A stretch of DNA of 64,000 nucleotides from Anthracocystis setariae (lineage: Eukaryota > Basidiomycota > Ustilaginomycetes > Ustilaginales > Ustilaginaceae): assembly GCA_928724745.1 (NCBI GenBank), contig CAKMXJ010000042.1:496001-560000 (forward strand), written 5' to 3'. The notes beneath the pieces were generated by a model. The model did not search any database. It was not told the DNA's origin and was given only the letters and a program-made list of their open reading frames with translations. The position numbers and the translations under genes are program-made. Shown here one piece after another: positions 28,088 to 37,932 of this stretch (positions are counted from its first letter, which is position 1; every line of letters starts with the position of its first letter).

Positions 28088-31000
28088 TTACCATGCAATC
28101 TTGGCAACGAATGAGCGTGGCCATGTGCGCACGATGAACTTTCTCGTCTCCTCGAGCAACAGCATGCCCACACCAAACGCCATGGGCAAAAAGTAGAACT
28201 GCACCTCGACACCACGCGTAAGGAAGACGTGCTGGAAAGGCGGAACGTAGCTGAGGAACACGGCGATCAACAGCGACAGTGCCATGGCTGGGAATAGGTA
28301 CAGGTTTTCGGTCGCCTTTTTGCCAATCGGAGGCTGCTGGAAGAGGCTCCTGGTTCGTGTACGCCAACTGAGCAAGTTGAACCATTGCTGAATGACCAAG
28401 TTGAAAAAGTAGACGGCGTTGGCCCGGTATAGCACCTCGTTGAACAGCGCTGGGTTGTTGGTCTGAACGTTGCCGCCTCCATACTTGAGCCACAGGTCTG
28501 AGAAAGGAACACCGTGCATCTGCATGTACCAGAATGCCATGGCCGCACTGATGATCGTCAATGGCATACCCACAAACAGGTACGCGTGCAACAGCAACTT
28601 CCAATCCGCCAGACGATCCTTCTTGACACTCCTCGGCTTCTTCTTGAGCAGATCCGCTTCGGGCTTCTCGTGCACCAGACTCAAAGAGCTGACGGCATCC
28701 GTGGCTACGCAGACAAAGATCATCTGCAGGTTGCTCAGGATCTGAGGAAGACCGAAGAAGAACGACAACAACACCGCCCAAAGCTCGGCGATCGAACCGG
28801 CAGGCAAAAGGTAACCCACCGTCTTTTTGAGGTTGACAAACACCAGTCGACCGTACAGAAGCGCATCCACCACCGATGCAAAACTTTCGAGCAGGACCAT
28901 GTCGGCTGCCTCCATGGCTACCGCCGAACCGCCGCCCATAGCGATTCCGATGTCCGCCTGTTTGAGACTGGGAGCGTCGTTGACACCGTCGCCGGTCATG
29001 CCAACGCATTGGTCTCGTTCTTGGAATTCCTTGACGATGCGCAGCTTCTGGTCCGGCGTGGTACGCGAAAACACAATCTCGTCGAAACGGCAGATCTGCT
29101 CCCAGTCGGATTTCTCCATCTTCATGAGATCTGGTCCGGAGAGCGAGAGCGCATTTTGTGGACGAGCGTCGTTGGCGGCATTCGTGTCGTAGACCGGCAG
29201 TTCGATCGAATGGAGATCGTCGTAGCGAAGCACCTTTTCGGAGGTGATGATACCACACTGGCGAGCAATCGCTTCAGCGGTGAGCTGGAAGTCACCAGTG
29301 ACCATGAAGAAGCGAATTCCTGCACCACGACATGTGGCCACCACTTCGGGGATCTCCGGACGAGGAGGGTCAACGATACCGACGAGACCGACAATGGTGA
29401 GATCCATGTTGGCAGCCATGACGGCGTCCTCGAGAGGGACAGAGTCATCCAGGTCGCCAGCACGAACGATCTTGCGAGCAAGCAGAAGAACACGTTGACC
29501 GCGCGACGACCACATGGACTGCATCTCGATGATGGAATCCCTGACTTGGTCGGTCAACTCAACCACCTCGCCGGAAGCATCCAATGCGGACGAAGCTCGC
29601 TTCATCAACACATCCGGACCACCCTTTGCCAAGAGGATCTTGTCCTGACCCATCTTGAACTCGCTGGCTTCCTTGGTGGACAAGGCAGCATTGATGACCT
29701 TGTTGGCCGCAACCGCATCTTGCTGAACTTGGGGTCGAACGCTGACGAGCTTGAGCATAAACTTGTTCTTGGAGTTGAAGTTGAGCTTGTACTCGGCATC
29801 CCACGGTTGGTTGGTCTCCTGGACGCTTCGAATTTCTTCGGCCATTTTGAGCACGGCCGAGTCGGTGGCGTCTCCGTACACCTTGCGTTCGTTGACGGGG
29901 AGCGACATGGTGGCGGCATCGAATACGGCGGCGTTGCAGACCGCGCCAACGAATTGGAGCTGCTCGAAAGCGTGACCGACGGGCGCGGCGGTGGCGACGT
30001 GGTCGCGTGCGTCAGATGGGGTGGACTCGAAGCTGAGAACACCAACCGAGGTAGCAGTCATGCTGTTTGAAGTGAGCGTTCCCGTCTTGTCCGAGCAAAG
30101 CACCGAGACTGCGCCGAGCGTCTCGCAGGTGGAGAGCTGCTTGCAGAGGATCTTGGCTTTGGACATCTTCTTGGCAATGACGGTGAGCGAGAGCGTAACG
30201 GCGACGGGCATGCCTTCGGGAAGGAAAGAGACAAAGATGGAAACGACGTTGACGATGAGCTGCGAGACGCTGATAAAGTTGGGATGCTTGGGTCGCAGAT
30301 AAGCGGCCCAGATGATGATGCAAATGACGACGAGGACCACTGCGATGGCGGCGATGGTGAGGACGAAGAAACGCACCTCGCGCTCGAGCGTTGTGAGAGC
30401 AGACTTGGGCTTGTTGGTCATTTGGGCGATGCGACCGAAGACGGTGTTGTCACCAGTGGCAACGACAACGCCGATGGCAGAGCCCGAGACGCAGCTGGTA
30501 CCGGCGAGAGCGATGTTGCGAGTCTCGAGGTAGTTTTCGTCGGTCATGTCGACGGTGCCAGCGATGGCGTCTGCCTCACCAGTGACGACGCTGCGATCGA
30601 ACTTGACTTCGGAGCAAGAGATCAGTCGAAGGTCGGCAGCGATCTTGTTGCCGAGGGAGACGACGACAATGTCACCGACTACGAGATCGGGAGCTTGAAT
30701 GCTGCTGTGGGAGCCGTCACGAATAGCAGTGACCTGGTCGGGGAGCATGCCAGCGATGGAATCCATGATACGCGAGGTGCTGAAATCCTGCCAAGCATTG
30801 AAGAAGGCCTGGATGACGACGACGACCATGAGAACGACGGCAAGGGCAAGGTTGGAAGTCTGAGGATCGGGTTGGCCGAGCGGTTTCCATGAGATGAAGG
30901 ACAAGACGGAACAGGTGACGAGAAGAGTGCCGAAACCGCCAAAGACGTAACCGATGATCTTGCGCAAGAGGCGCTTGGGTGGCTTGGACATGACATTCTT

Positions 31001-31480
31001 GCCGTTCTGTTTGAGCCTTCGCTCTACTTGGGCAGCGTCGAGACCGGCGTCAGCGGAGGTGTTGGTGCGAGTGAGTACTTGGTTGACATTGATTCTGTGC
31101 CAGTCTAGATCGGAGATTTCTTTGGCGGCTTTCTTGTTCTTGTCCTTTCTGTTGTCGTCGTCGTCGTCGTCGTCGTCGTCGGCGAGACCACCCTGGGAGA
31201 GATGGATGGAGAGGGTGCGGAATTCGACGGGGACTTTGGTGGAGGGATCGACTCGAGATGGACCGGCTAGCGAAGCGGCGACCGAGTGTGTTCGCTCGAG
31301 ACGACGCTGCTGGTCTACAGATTCATCGAAGCGGGTGCTTCGTACTTTGCTGAGGTTGGCGCCAAAGCTGAGCGTACCACCAAAAGTGTTGTTGCGTTTC
31401 GTAACGTAGGGCTGAGGTCGCTCGATGTCGCTCTTTTCGTCGGAGGCGTCGCCAGTGTGAGAGCGTGTGAGCTCGGCCAT
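28088..31480 (-). CDS. P-type cation ATPase, fungal ACU/Na,K-ATPase-like (type IIC-related), 1,130 aa
   Basis: Plasma-membrane cation pump. ACU ATPases, first described in Ustilago maydis and Pichia sorbitophila, mediate high-affinity K+ or Na+ uptake. Start at 31480 (MAELTRSHTG). The cytosolic N-tail includes a run of nine Asp (bases about 31159-31185). The P-domain has CSDKTGTLT with the phosphorylated Asp, DPPRPEIPEVV, FFMVTGDFQLTAEAIARQ and MTGDGVNDAPSLKQADIGIAMG; helix 4 carries PEGMPVAVTLSLT, as in Na,K-ATPase-like pumps. The actuator loop reads VVTGEAD instead of TGES. In helix 6 the Na,K-ATPase pattern IDLGTDM reads VCVATDAV, so the first Asp is Cys while the second Asp is kept; helix 5 keeps one Glu (SIAEL). 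These changes argue for a transport stoichiometry different from the animal pump. Single exon; divergent from IPK1. Confidence 0.88.
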   Translation of the reverse strand: MAELTRSHTGDASDEKSDIERPQPYVTKRNNTFGGTLSFGANLSKVRSTRFDESVDQQRRLERTHSVAASLAGPSRVDPSTKVPVEFRTLSIHLSQGGLADDDDDDDDDNRKDKNKKAAKEISDLDWHRINVNQVLTRTNTSADAGLDAAQVERRLKQNGKNVMSKPPKRLLRKIIGYVFGGFGTLLVTCSVLSFISWKPLGQPDPQTSNLALAVVLMVVVVIQAFFNAWQDFSTSRIMDSIAGMLPDQVTAIRDGSHSSIQAPDLVVGDIVVVSLGNKIAADLRLISCSEVKFDRSVVTGEADAIAGTVDMTDENYLETRNIALAGTSCVSGSAIGVVVATGDNTVFGRIAQMTNKPKSALTTLEREVRFFVLTIAAIAVVLVVICIIIWAAYLRPKHPNFISVSQLIVNVVSIFVSFLPEGMPVAVTLSLTVIAKKMSKAKILCKQLSTCETLGAVSVLCSDKTGTLTSNSMTATSVGVLSFESTPSDARDHVATAAPVGHAFEQLQFVGAVCNAAVFDAATMSLPVNERKVYGDATDSAVLKMAEEIRSVQETNQPWDAEYKLNFNSKNKFMLKLVSVRPQVQQDAVAANKVINAALSTKEASEFKMGQDKILLAKGGPDVLMKRASSALDASGEVVELTDQVRDSIIEMQSMWSSRGQRVLLLARKIVRAGDLDDSVPLEDAVMAANMDLTIVGLVGIVDPPRPEIPEVVATCRGAGIRFFMVTGDFQLTAEAIARQCGIITSEKVLRYDDLHSIELPVYDTNAANDARPQNALSLSGPDLMKMEKSDWEQICRFDEIVFSRTTPDQKLRIVKEFQERDQCVGMTGDGVNDAPSLKQADIGIAMGGGSAVAMEAADMVLLESFASVVDALLYGRLVFVNLKKTVGYLLPAGSIAELWAVLLSFFFGLPQILSNLQMIFVCVATDAVSSLSLVHEKPEADLLKKKPRSVKKDRLADWKLLLHAYLFVGMPLTIISAAMAFWYMQMHGVPFSDLWLKYGGGNVQTNNPALFNEVLYRANAVYFFNLVIQQWFNLLSWRTRTRSLFQQPPIGKKATENLYLFPAMALSLLIAVFLSYVPPFQHVFLTRGVEVQFYFLPMAFGVGMLLLEETRKFIVRTWPRSFVAKIAW

Positions 31481-32773
31481 GGTGAATACGATGGGACCAG
31501 TGAATGGTCTGGCGATACACTGAGAAGGGATGGTGACCAAAAGGCTAGAAGGAGCTAGACAAGGTTACGGGCACCCAAAGGTTAAGTAGGATTCTCAAAG
31601 CGAGCCGGTGGCTGTAGTAAACACTTGAACAAGTTTCAGTTCAATGCTGTACTGTACTGTACTGTACTTAGACGCGAGCGAACGTGCGAGCAGAGAGAGA
31701 GAGAGGGTGGCACACGGTGTAGGGGAACCTGTAGCTGTAGTTGAAGCAACACTGTTTGAAACCAGGGCAGACAATTTTTTCTTCCGTATGTTCTGTGCTG
31801 AGAGGATGGGTTGAGGGCTGTGGTATAGAGTGGAGTGATTGAGTGAATCAGGGAGGCTGTGTGGCACGGTCAGAGTGAGGACACAGGGTTGAAACAGTAG
31901 TGCAGCATTATTGTTGTTGTTGTTGTTGCTGCGGTGTAGTGAAGGCGGGCATCTTTTTAGCTCTGAACGCGGGATTCCAAGCTTTTCCCGAGCTGTCAAA
32001 AACTTGATTGAATTTTAAATAAAAATAAGTACAACTACTAGTCTAGTACTGTAGTAATAATATCGATTTGCAATTGTTATGATTTATTTATAGTACAGTA
32101 TTTTGGCTGTTGTGCAAATCTTTTGGCTTAGCCAACGCTTACCGCCGGTTCAGTTCAGTTGCCACCCGCAACCCTGATGCGCCGCGTTGCCCTAATGCCG
32201 CCCCCTGATCTGACAATCAATTAATATAATACAGTAGGGCCTTTTACCTATTTTTGTCTGGCGATGCACGCTAATCTTTCTATGCTTCTAGCTCCAGTCG
32301 CAATCATACCATGGCTGCGTTCAATCGTATACAGTTGGACAATACAGTAGATCCCCCAACCGGGCAAACAGACCGGTTTGCGACTCGATAAAGTCAAGTA
32401 CAAGTCTTGCGTGCACGATCTTGTGGTATTATATATGAGCAATACAGTACATGGTACTGCGGGGGGGGGGGGGGGACCAAGCGGAAATCCTAGGTGCTGC
32501 AGTTCCCTTTTTTGTTTTTCTTCCTTTTTTGTGCCCCTTTTTTAGATTTCTTTTTTTGGGTGCGCTCCAGTTTTCGAGTACTTTTGAATTGAGAAGAACA
32601 GAATATAATAATGTGTGTGTGTGGCTTGTGCGACATCTTCAGGGTCCACGCTGCGATGATCCTGCTCATGTGCTCGGGGCTTCCAAGTATTGTTGTGCTG
32701 TCTGCTAGCCTGGCTTCGTGACATTTTGACTTCTGGCACCATCTAGTCACAATCACAGTGCCCAGCTTGCAAC
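31481..32773. promoter_or_regulatory. Divergent intergenic region of ATPase and IPK1 genes
   Basis: 1.3 kb, AT-richer than neighbours. It has CTGTA repeats (31647-31668), a TTG run (31910-31928), several TACTGTA/TACAGTA sites (32047, 32094, 32231, 32343, 32445) and a 15-base G run (32461-32475). No gene supported. Confidence 0.6.
31647..31668. repeat. (CTGTA)4 pentanucleotide repeat
   Basis: Four tandem copies of CTGTA, giving overlapping TACTGTAC motifs, in the ATPase upstream region. Confidence 0.9.
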
Positions 32774-34222
32774 ATGCCACCCATACCCTTCCAACCCAGC
32801 CATCGGACGCCATTCAAATCCACCCTCTCTTCATCGCAGCAGTCACGGCACCATCACACGCCCTTCCAGTCTATCTCGCCGACGCAGCTCTCGATCTCCG
32901 ATATCAACCCCTCCGAATGGAAATACCATGCTGAAGGTGGCAAGAATCTCCTCCTATCCTTCTGCGGTGCTGCTCCCAGTCCATTTGTGACTCCCAATGG
33001 CACCCTCGCTCTGCGCATCCCCAAATGCATGCCATCCACCCATCACAACACTCGAGACGCAGACGAGCATCAAGCCCAACTCCTCTTCACCACCCAAATC
33101 ATTGCACCCCTACTCGGCAGTGCATCTGTCCTTCCGCAATGCATCACTATCCCCATCACCTCGGTTCGCGATCGCACCATCATCGATACGCTTGCAGCTC
33201 GTATTGAGCTTCAACGTCCCTCCTCCCGTCGTTCTCATCCAGCGCGCATTCGTGCCGAAGCGCTCACCTGCATCTATGCCGTCCACGACATCACTGCACC
33301 CATATCAAGCTCGCAAGACGTGTTGTGTTTAGAGATCAAGCCCAAATGGGGATTCCTCCCTCGTCTCGACTCACTCCCGTCGTCCTCGCCCAACACGCAC
33401 ATCAAGGCCAACTATTCCAGGTACAGGATGCATAGAGTAGCCAAACACGAATCCATCACCAAGTCTGATTTCGACCAGCTCTACGACCCACTCGATCTGT
33501 ACAGCGATGACACCAGCAGGAATGCAAAGGCGGTTAAAGCGCTCTGGCGCGACTGGCTACAGAGTGACGGTCAAACCAACAATCTCAGGCTCTTCTGGAA
33601 TGGACAGCTGGTGGCTACACAGGATCAACATTTGCTCAGTTGTGTCTCCCAGTTTGTTGGTGCGCACGAGTCGCAGCAAGGTATGGTTGAGGCTTTGACC
33701 GAGGTGCTTGTACAGGAGTTGTCCAGGCCCATGCTGCCCAACCCGGCGAACGAGGCCGGAAGCGATGTCAGCGTGCTCACCAGACTCGCCTACCTTCAAT
33801 CCGCCCTAGACCCCTACGACGTTGAGGGACTTGCCTCGCTCTGGCTTCAACACACTCGATCTTCCGTCCTCGGCCAGTTGCCTTCCTTCATCACCCCGTC
33901 GGAGGGCCTCACATCCTCGTTGCCATCCAACACACTTTCGCCTCTCCTCGAAACATTCCTCTCGTCTCCTCATCCACCTCTCACCATCGACGAAACTCCA
34001 GTCAAAGTGGAGCAGTTGTTGGTGGAGGCAGTTCAGGCGTTGCTCGTGTCGGCTACGTTCAAAGACTGCTCTCTGCTCATCCGCTTCACCCGGGTGGATG
34101 GTGAGATTGTACCGCAGACCATGTTGGTTGACCTCGATCGTAAACCTTTCTCCAAGTTGGCCGAGATGCAGAAAACCGACCTTGACGTTTGCACTGCCTT
34201 TCGTCACTGGCTCAACACGTAG
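32774..34222 (+). CDS. IPK1: Inositol-pentakisphosphate 2-kinase IPK1, 482 aa
   Basis: Adds the 2-phosphate to inositol 1,3,4,5,6-pentakisphosphate to make phytate (IP6), a nuclear cofactor for mRNA export in yeast. Family features in order: WKYHAEGGKNLLLSF (the N-lobe nucleotide-binding strand, about residues 45-60), ALRIPK, CLEIKPKWGFLP (about 185-196, the E-I-K-P-K motif), then YSRYRMHRVAK, YDPLDLYS, NNLRLFWNGQLV, and the C-terminal TFKDCSLLIRF and VDLDRKPFSKL (about 450-460), which carries the metal-binding Asp. Start at 32774 is the first Met of the frame and precedes a 40-residue polar tail. Single exon. It tail-faces CMC1, only 74 bases away. Confidence 0.9.
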   Translation: MPPIPFQPSHRTPFKSTLSSSQQSRHHHTPFQSISPTQLSISDINPSEWKYHAEGGKNLLLSFCGAAPSPFVTPNGTLALRIPKCMPSTHHNTRDADEHQAQLLFTTQIIAPLLGSASVLPQCITIPITSVRDRTIIDTLAARIELQRPSSRRSHPARIRAEALTCIYAVHDITAPISSSQDVLCLEIKPKWGFLPRLDSLPSSSPNTHIKANYSRYRMHRVAKHESITKSDFDQLYDPLDLYSDDTSRNAKAVKALWRDWLQSDGQTNNLRLFWNGQLVATQDQHLLSCVSQFVGAHESQQGMVEALTEVLVQELSRPMLPNPANEAGSDVSVLTRLAYLQSALDPYDVEGLASLWLQHTRSSVLGQLPSFITPSEGLTSSLPSNTLSPLLETFLSSPHPPLTIDETPVKVEQLLVEAVQALLVSATFKDCSLLIRFTRVDGEIVPQTMLVDLDRKPFSKLAEMQKTDLDVCTAFRHWLNT

Positions 34223-34296
34223 CCATCGTCTCCTGCATCTTTGCAATAAATTGAAAAAGTGGTGAATGCATGTATTGTGATTGGAGATGGATGGAG

Positions 34297-34683
34297 TTAT
34301 GTCGTTGTCGAGGGGTTGGGGGGTTGGGGTCTAGATTGGGAGAGGAAGGCGAGTTTTTCTTTTTCCATTGCTTCTTCGCTTGTGCTGTTTGTGGTCGTAG
34401 TTGGGAGATTGGAGGGGAGGGGTTTTTAGTTTTGAGTACGATTCGGATCTTGTTATTTGGTGGGGGTGGGTACTTACTAGATTCTTAGACACTGGGATAG
34501 GTCATTTTTCTGTTGTTTGCAACTCCAGAGCATTGAGATCGTGCGGGTTTTCGAGCAATCGACAAAGGCTTGCATTTGGGCTTTGCATTGCTGGAGCGCT
34601 TTTGCTTTTTGTTGCTTGAGTAGCGTTTCTGCCTCCCGATTCGATAGAATCCTTGGCTGCTGTGCGGATGTAGACAAACTCAT
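34297..34683 (-). CDS. CMC1: CMC1-type twin CX9C protein of the mitochondrial intermembrane space, 97 aa, two exons
   Basis: Small copper-related factor for cytochrome c oxidase assembly, imported through MIA40. Exon 1 (34683-34478) encodes MSLSTSAQQPRILSNREAET and two CX9C motifs: C33-x9-C43 and C55-x9-C65. An intron follows (34385-34477; GTAAGT donor, AAACAG acceptor). Exon 2 (34384-34297) adds YTSEEAMEKEKLAFLSQ plus a Pro-rich end. The join is in phase and restores the Y-x-x-x-E/D pattern that follows the last Cys in CMC1 proteins. Without splicing the frame stops at a TAG whose G is the first donor base, leaving a 68-residue form that still has both motifs. A (CT)n tract on the sense strand lies only about 17 bases upstream of the ATG. 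CMC2 or another twin CX9C family is possible but fits less well. Confidence 0.82.
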
Positions 34684-34698
34684 TCTGTATGCTTGACC

Positions 34699-34739
<41 letters not shown>

Positions 34740-35362
34740 AGAGAGAGAGAGAGAGCAAGATTGAAACAACGACGAGAGATGATGGCCAAGAACGTGCGAA
34801 AAATGGTAATAAGAGCAAGTGTGGAGGGAGGCAACATGTACATAAGAAAAAGGATTCCGATTTGTCGCGCGTACATAAGCAAGATATCCTTCCCTCGAAT
34901 CAACCAAACCATCCTCTTCGCTCCCTTTCAACTAGCAGAGCTCCTCCAATCCTCCCCATCAAACAAGCTCCTTCTTTCTTCTTGGATATCAATCTCATCC
35001 ACCCCATTTGAACCTTGACATCCATCCACTCCTAACTATGACTACGACATCAATCTTACCAACAAACAAACATTTTTTTCTTCTTTTTTTTTGGAGTCAA
35101 TCCCTGAATTCATTGCATTTTCAAAGACAGGAGATTATGTAGTGGTTGCATGGAAGTGCGATTGGTGGGGGGAAGGGGTGTCATCATTGTACAGAGATAG
35201 AGAACGGGTTGCATCACAACCCCTTTTGTTTTGGCAATTCGTGGCCAAGAAATATAGGTGAGCAATCGCCCTTTCAGGCGAACACTACAATGCTAGCGTG
35301 TGTGATGGTCGTGGGTGGGTGATCGGGAGTAACAAAGTGCGTTGTGGATTTTGGAAAGCTGC
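34684..35362. promoter_or_regulatory. CMC1 promoter and eS1 3' region with (GA)n
   Basis: Non-coding stretch with an interrupted (GA)n run at 34701-34755 next to the CMC1 start and an A/T-rich patch around 35071-35092. Nothing else supported. Confidence 0.6.
34701..34755. repeat. (GA)n dinucleotide repeat
   Basis: About 27 GA units with two AAA interruptions, immediately upstream of CMC1 (reads as a CT tract on its sense strand). Confidence 0.95.
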
Positions 35363-36930
35363 TTACACAGAGGCAAGGGGAGCGGGCTCCTTGAACTCAG
35401 TGTTGCGGGCCTTGACACCAGCATCCTCGGCACCGGCGATGGCAGCACCACCGTGAACCTCGAGAAGCTTGTTGAGGTCATCCTTGGGTGCCTTGAGCAC
35501 CTTGACCTTGCGCACGTAGACGTCCTTGAGGGGGAAGATACCCTGGGTGGCCTTCTCGACCTCACGGCCAATCACCTCGGGGATGAGCTTGGCGACAAAC
35601 TCACGCAGGTCGCACGAGTTGGCCTCGCGCTGCACAATCTCGAACATCTTCTGGCGGATGGCGCGGATGTGCGACGACTTTGCGTAGGTGTTCTTCTTGA
35701 CCTGGTTGGCACGCTTCTTGGTGAAAGCGATGACGAAAACTCGGAGCAGGTAGCCGTCGGTGGTCTTGACATCCTGGTGAGCCTCGATGAGCGACTGCCA
35801 CTTGCGCACAAGCGAACGCAGCTTGTCCGAGGTGAAGTCCATGCCGTAGAAGTTGGTAAGGCAGGTGCGGCCCTGGATACCGTCAACCTTCAACTTGAAC
35901 TTGCGGTAAGCCTGCTCGTCGTCCTTGTTGAGGTCAGCGAGCGAAGCCTCGACGATACGGCCCTTGAGCGAGTCATCGGCGTTCTTGAGACCCTGCGATC
36001 GGTTGACAAAGGTCTTGCCGACGTTGCGGTTCTCGAAGAAGGTGGGAGCCTTGATGTCGTACCAGTCCTTGCGGGTGAAGGGGTCGACAGCCCTCTTCTT
36101 GTTACCCTTGCCCTTGGAGAGCTTCTTGTTCTTTCCGACAGCTGTGATGCGTGACATAGAAAAAGTAGGAAACAGTCAGTAACGACGATCGTACAATTTT
36201 GGTGGAGAAAGAGGCATACGATGGATCGATATCCGACATGCACTCGTATTGATGACAGCAGCAAAACCAATCCAGAGTCGCATCCTCAAGCAATGATAGG
36301 GACAGAGTCGGAGAATATGGGTCGCGCAAGTGACCTGTGTTCTGAAGCTCGAGTGCTGAAAGGTCGACTGCGATGAGAATGACAAGCGTCGAGATAGGCG
36401 AAAGCAAGACCTCTCGGCGGTCTATGTGCTCGAATGAAGTCGAAGGTCGATTCGGGGCGGCAGAGCATTCTTGTTCTCCAAGCCATGCATGTTGTGTCGA
36501 TTGCAACCTTGCTCTTGAGACGAGCATGGAATCTGCGCCCTACCTGCCCTTCCGCATGAGAAAGCCTACGAAGCCAGCACTCCCATGGGATAACAGGTTG
36601 CTCCATCGGTCCGACCTGTGACCGTTGCTCCAAATCACCTTTCAACATCCCTAGATGTTTGCCATGTTGCCTTTCGTTCTGCTGCATTTATGACGACTGA
36701 TCGACGCTGCTCTGTACCCGGATAGGCTCCATTGATCGTCATGCTAGTTGAAATGTTGTGTCTCTTTGCCCAAGGTTTTCTGCGAAAGGATGATAGGATT
36801 TCGTGCCAAACTGCAAGTGTCGATGGGTATGATGCTGGCTGGTGTTGCGGTTGTGTACCTCTGCTGTGTCGTGTAGGATGCGAGTGGATTGGCGTGTGCT
36901 GTTTGTCGTTTGCGGTGATCACTTACCCAT
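35363..36930 (-). CDS. RPS1: 40S ribosomal protein S1 (eS1, S3a), 260 aa, with a 4-base first coding exon
   Basis: Small-subunit protein near the mRNA exit and the eIF3-binding platform. The body reads [72 protein letters not shown] and [23 protein letters not shown], ending in [19 protein letters not shown] start at 36157 would give [12 protein letters not shown], with four residues not found in the family. The true start is best placed at 36930, where ATGG is followed directly by GTAAGT. With the CACAG acceptor before 36141 this restores the universal MAVGKNK start. CDS: 36927-36930 joined to 35363-36141; intron 36142-36926 (785 nt). The bias to C-ending codons indicates high expression. 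Head-to-head with eS7. Confidence 0.94.
36142..36926 (-). other. 785-nt first intron of eS1
   Basis: Donor GTAAGT directly after ATGG, acceptor CATCACAG. Long for this compact genome. I looked for C/D-box snoRNA signatures on the sense strand and saw no paired boxes; open frames within it are not gene-like. Confidence 0.85.
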
Positions 36931-37376
36931 GATGAATCGATATGTCTTGAGGAAGGATGGATCGGTGAGGGAACGGTCGATGCCTAGCTGGAATCTCAAA
37001 GGTCGACCTTTGCTCTCTCTCTCTCTTGCTGTGGTTCGATCGACTCTGGCTTTGGCTTTGGCTTGGCGGGCTTTGGCTTGCTGCTGCTGCTGCTGGTATC
37101 GTTTCGAGCAGCCTTGCTTGCAACCGCTGCTGATTGTCTCTCTGCTGCTCTTCTCGACACCGCAATTCGCTCTCGCCCTCAACAAATCACTGAGGCCTGC
37201 AACCACACACGCGATTAGCCGCCAAAAATGCGCCTGCTCGCGGTACAACGAAATTTTGAATGCCACTCAAGCTCTGAAAAGTTCGGCCGAAGCTATTCAC
37301 GTGATGAAGTAGTACATTCAGTCACTACGAATTTCCGAAAAAGCTTCAACAGAGTGGGTTAGCTTCTAGTTACCAA

Positions 37377-37409
37377 TTGAATTCGAATTGGAATTCGAAT
37401 TCCAATTCA
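37377..37409. repeat. Palindromic AATTGGAATTCGAATTCCAATT region
   Basis: A cluster of GAATTC/AATTGAATTC units; GAATTGGAATTCGAATTCCAATTC forms overlapping inverted repeats between the two ribosomal genes. Possibly a regulatory dyad. Confidence 0.6.
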
Positions 37410-37468
37410 GGTCAGATACGACAAGCAGACGAGAGTGCATCTTCAAACCAGCAGCCAAGAGAGAGGAA

Positions 37469-37471
<3 letters not shown>

Positions 37472-37505
<34 letters not shown>
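37472..37505. repeat. (GA)n dinucleotide repeat
   Basis: About 16 GA units within the eS1/eS7 divergent region. Confidence 0.95.
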
Positions 37506-37508
<3 letters not shown>

Positions 37509-37932
37509 CACTCGACGGAGCTTTGAGCGGTGGGCAAGCCTGGTTCAGTTACCGCTCACGAGTTGGTTGGAAGAAGCTGCCAAGCGAGACTCGTAGCTGG
37601 GCATTATGAGTGTCAGGTGAGAAATGAATTTGACTGGCGTGCAAACACAAAGCAAGCAGGCAGGCAAGCAAGCAAGCAAGCGATCAACGTTGGAGGCCTG
37701 TCTGACTGCCTGGCACGCAAGTCAGTGAGCAAGTGACGGTGTGAGGGTGTGTGTGTGAGTGTGAGTGTGAGTGTGAGTGAGTGAGTGAGGGAGTGAGTCT
37801 GCTGAATGCTGGAGTGGAAAGGCAGCCAAGCTCGACATCGTTGACCCAGGAGCGCTACTGACTTCGACGTTGGACCTTCTACGTCTACGATATCTCTCTC
37901 CACCAGTCATCACCCGGTGTTTCATCCTCAAG

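Noticed and set aside
28514..30070. 518-codon plus-strand open frame opposite the ATPase
   Set aside because: Antisense shadow produced by codon bias; no family signature, while the minus strand has all P-type motifs.
35342..36154. 270-codon open frame opposite eS1, and a similar 241-codon one opposite uL1 (18243-18968)
   Set aside because: Leu/Val/Glu-rich shadows of strongly biased ribosomal genes.
36250..36346. Possible C/D-box snoRNA (TGATGA ... CTGA) in the eS1 intron region
   Set aside because: It lies on the strand opposite to the host gene and lacks terminal stems or C'/D' boxes; short boxes like these arise by chance.
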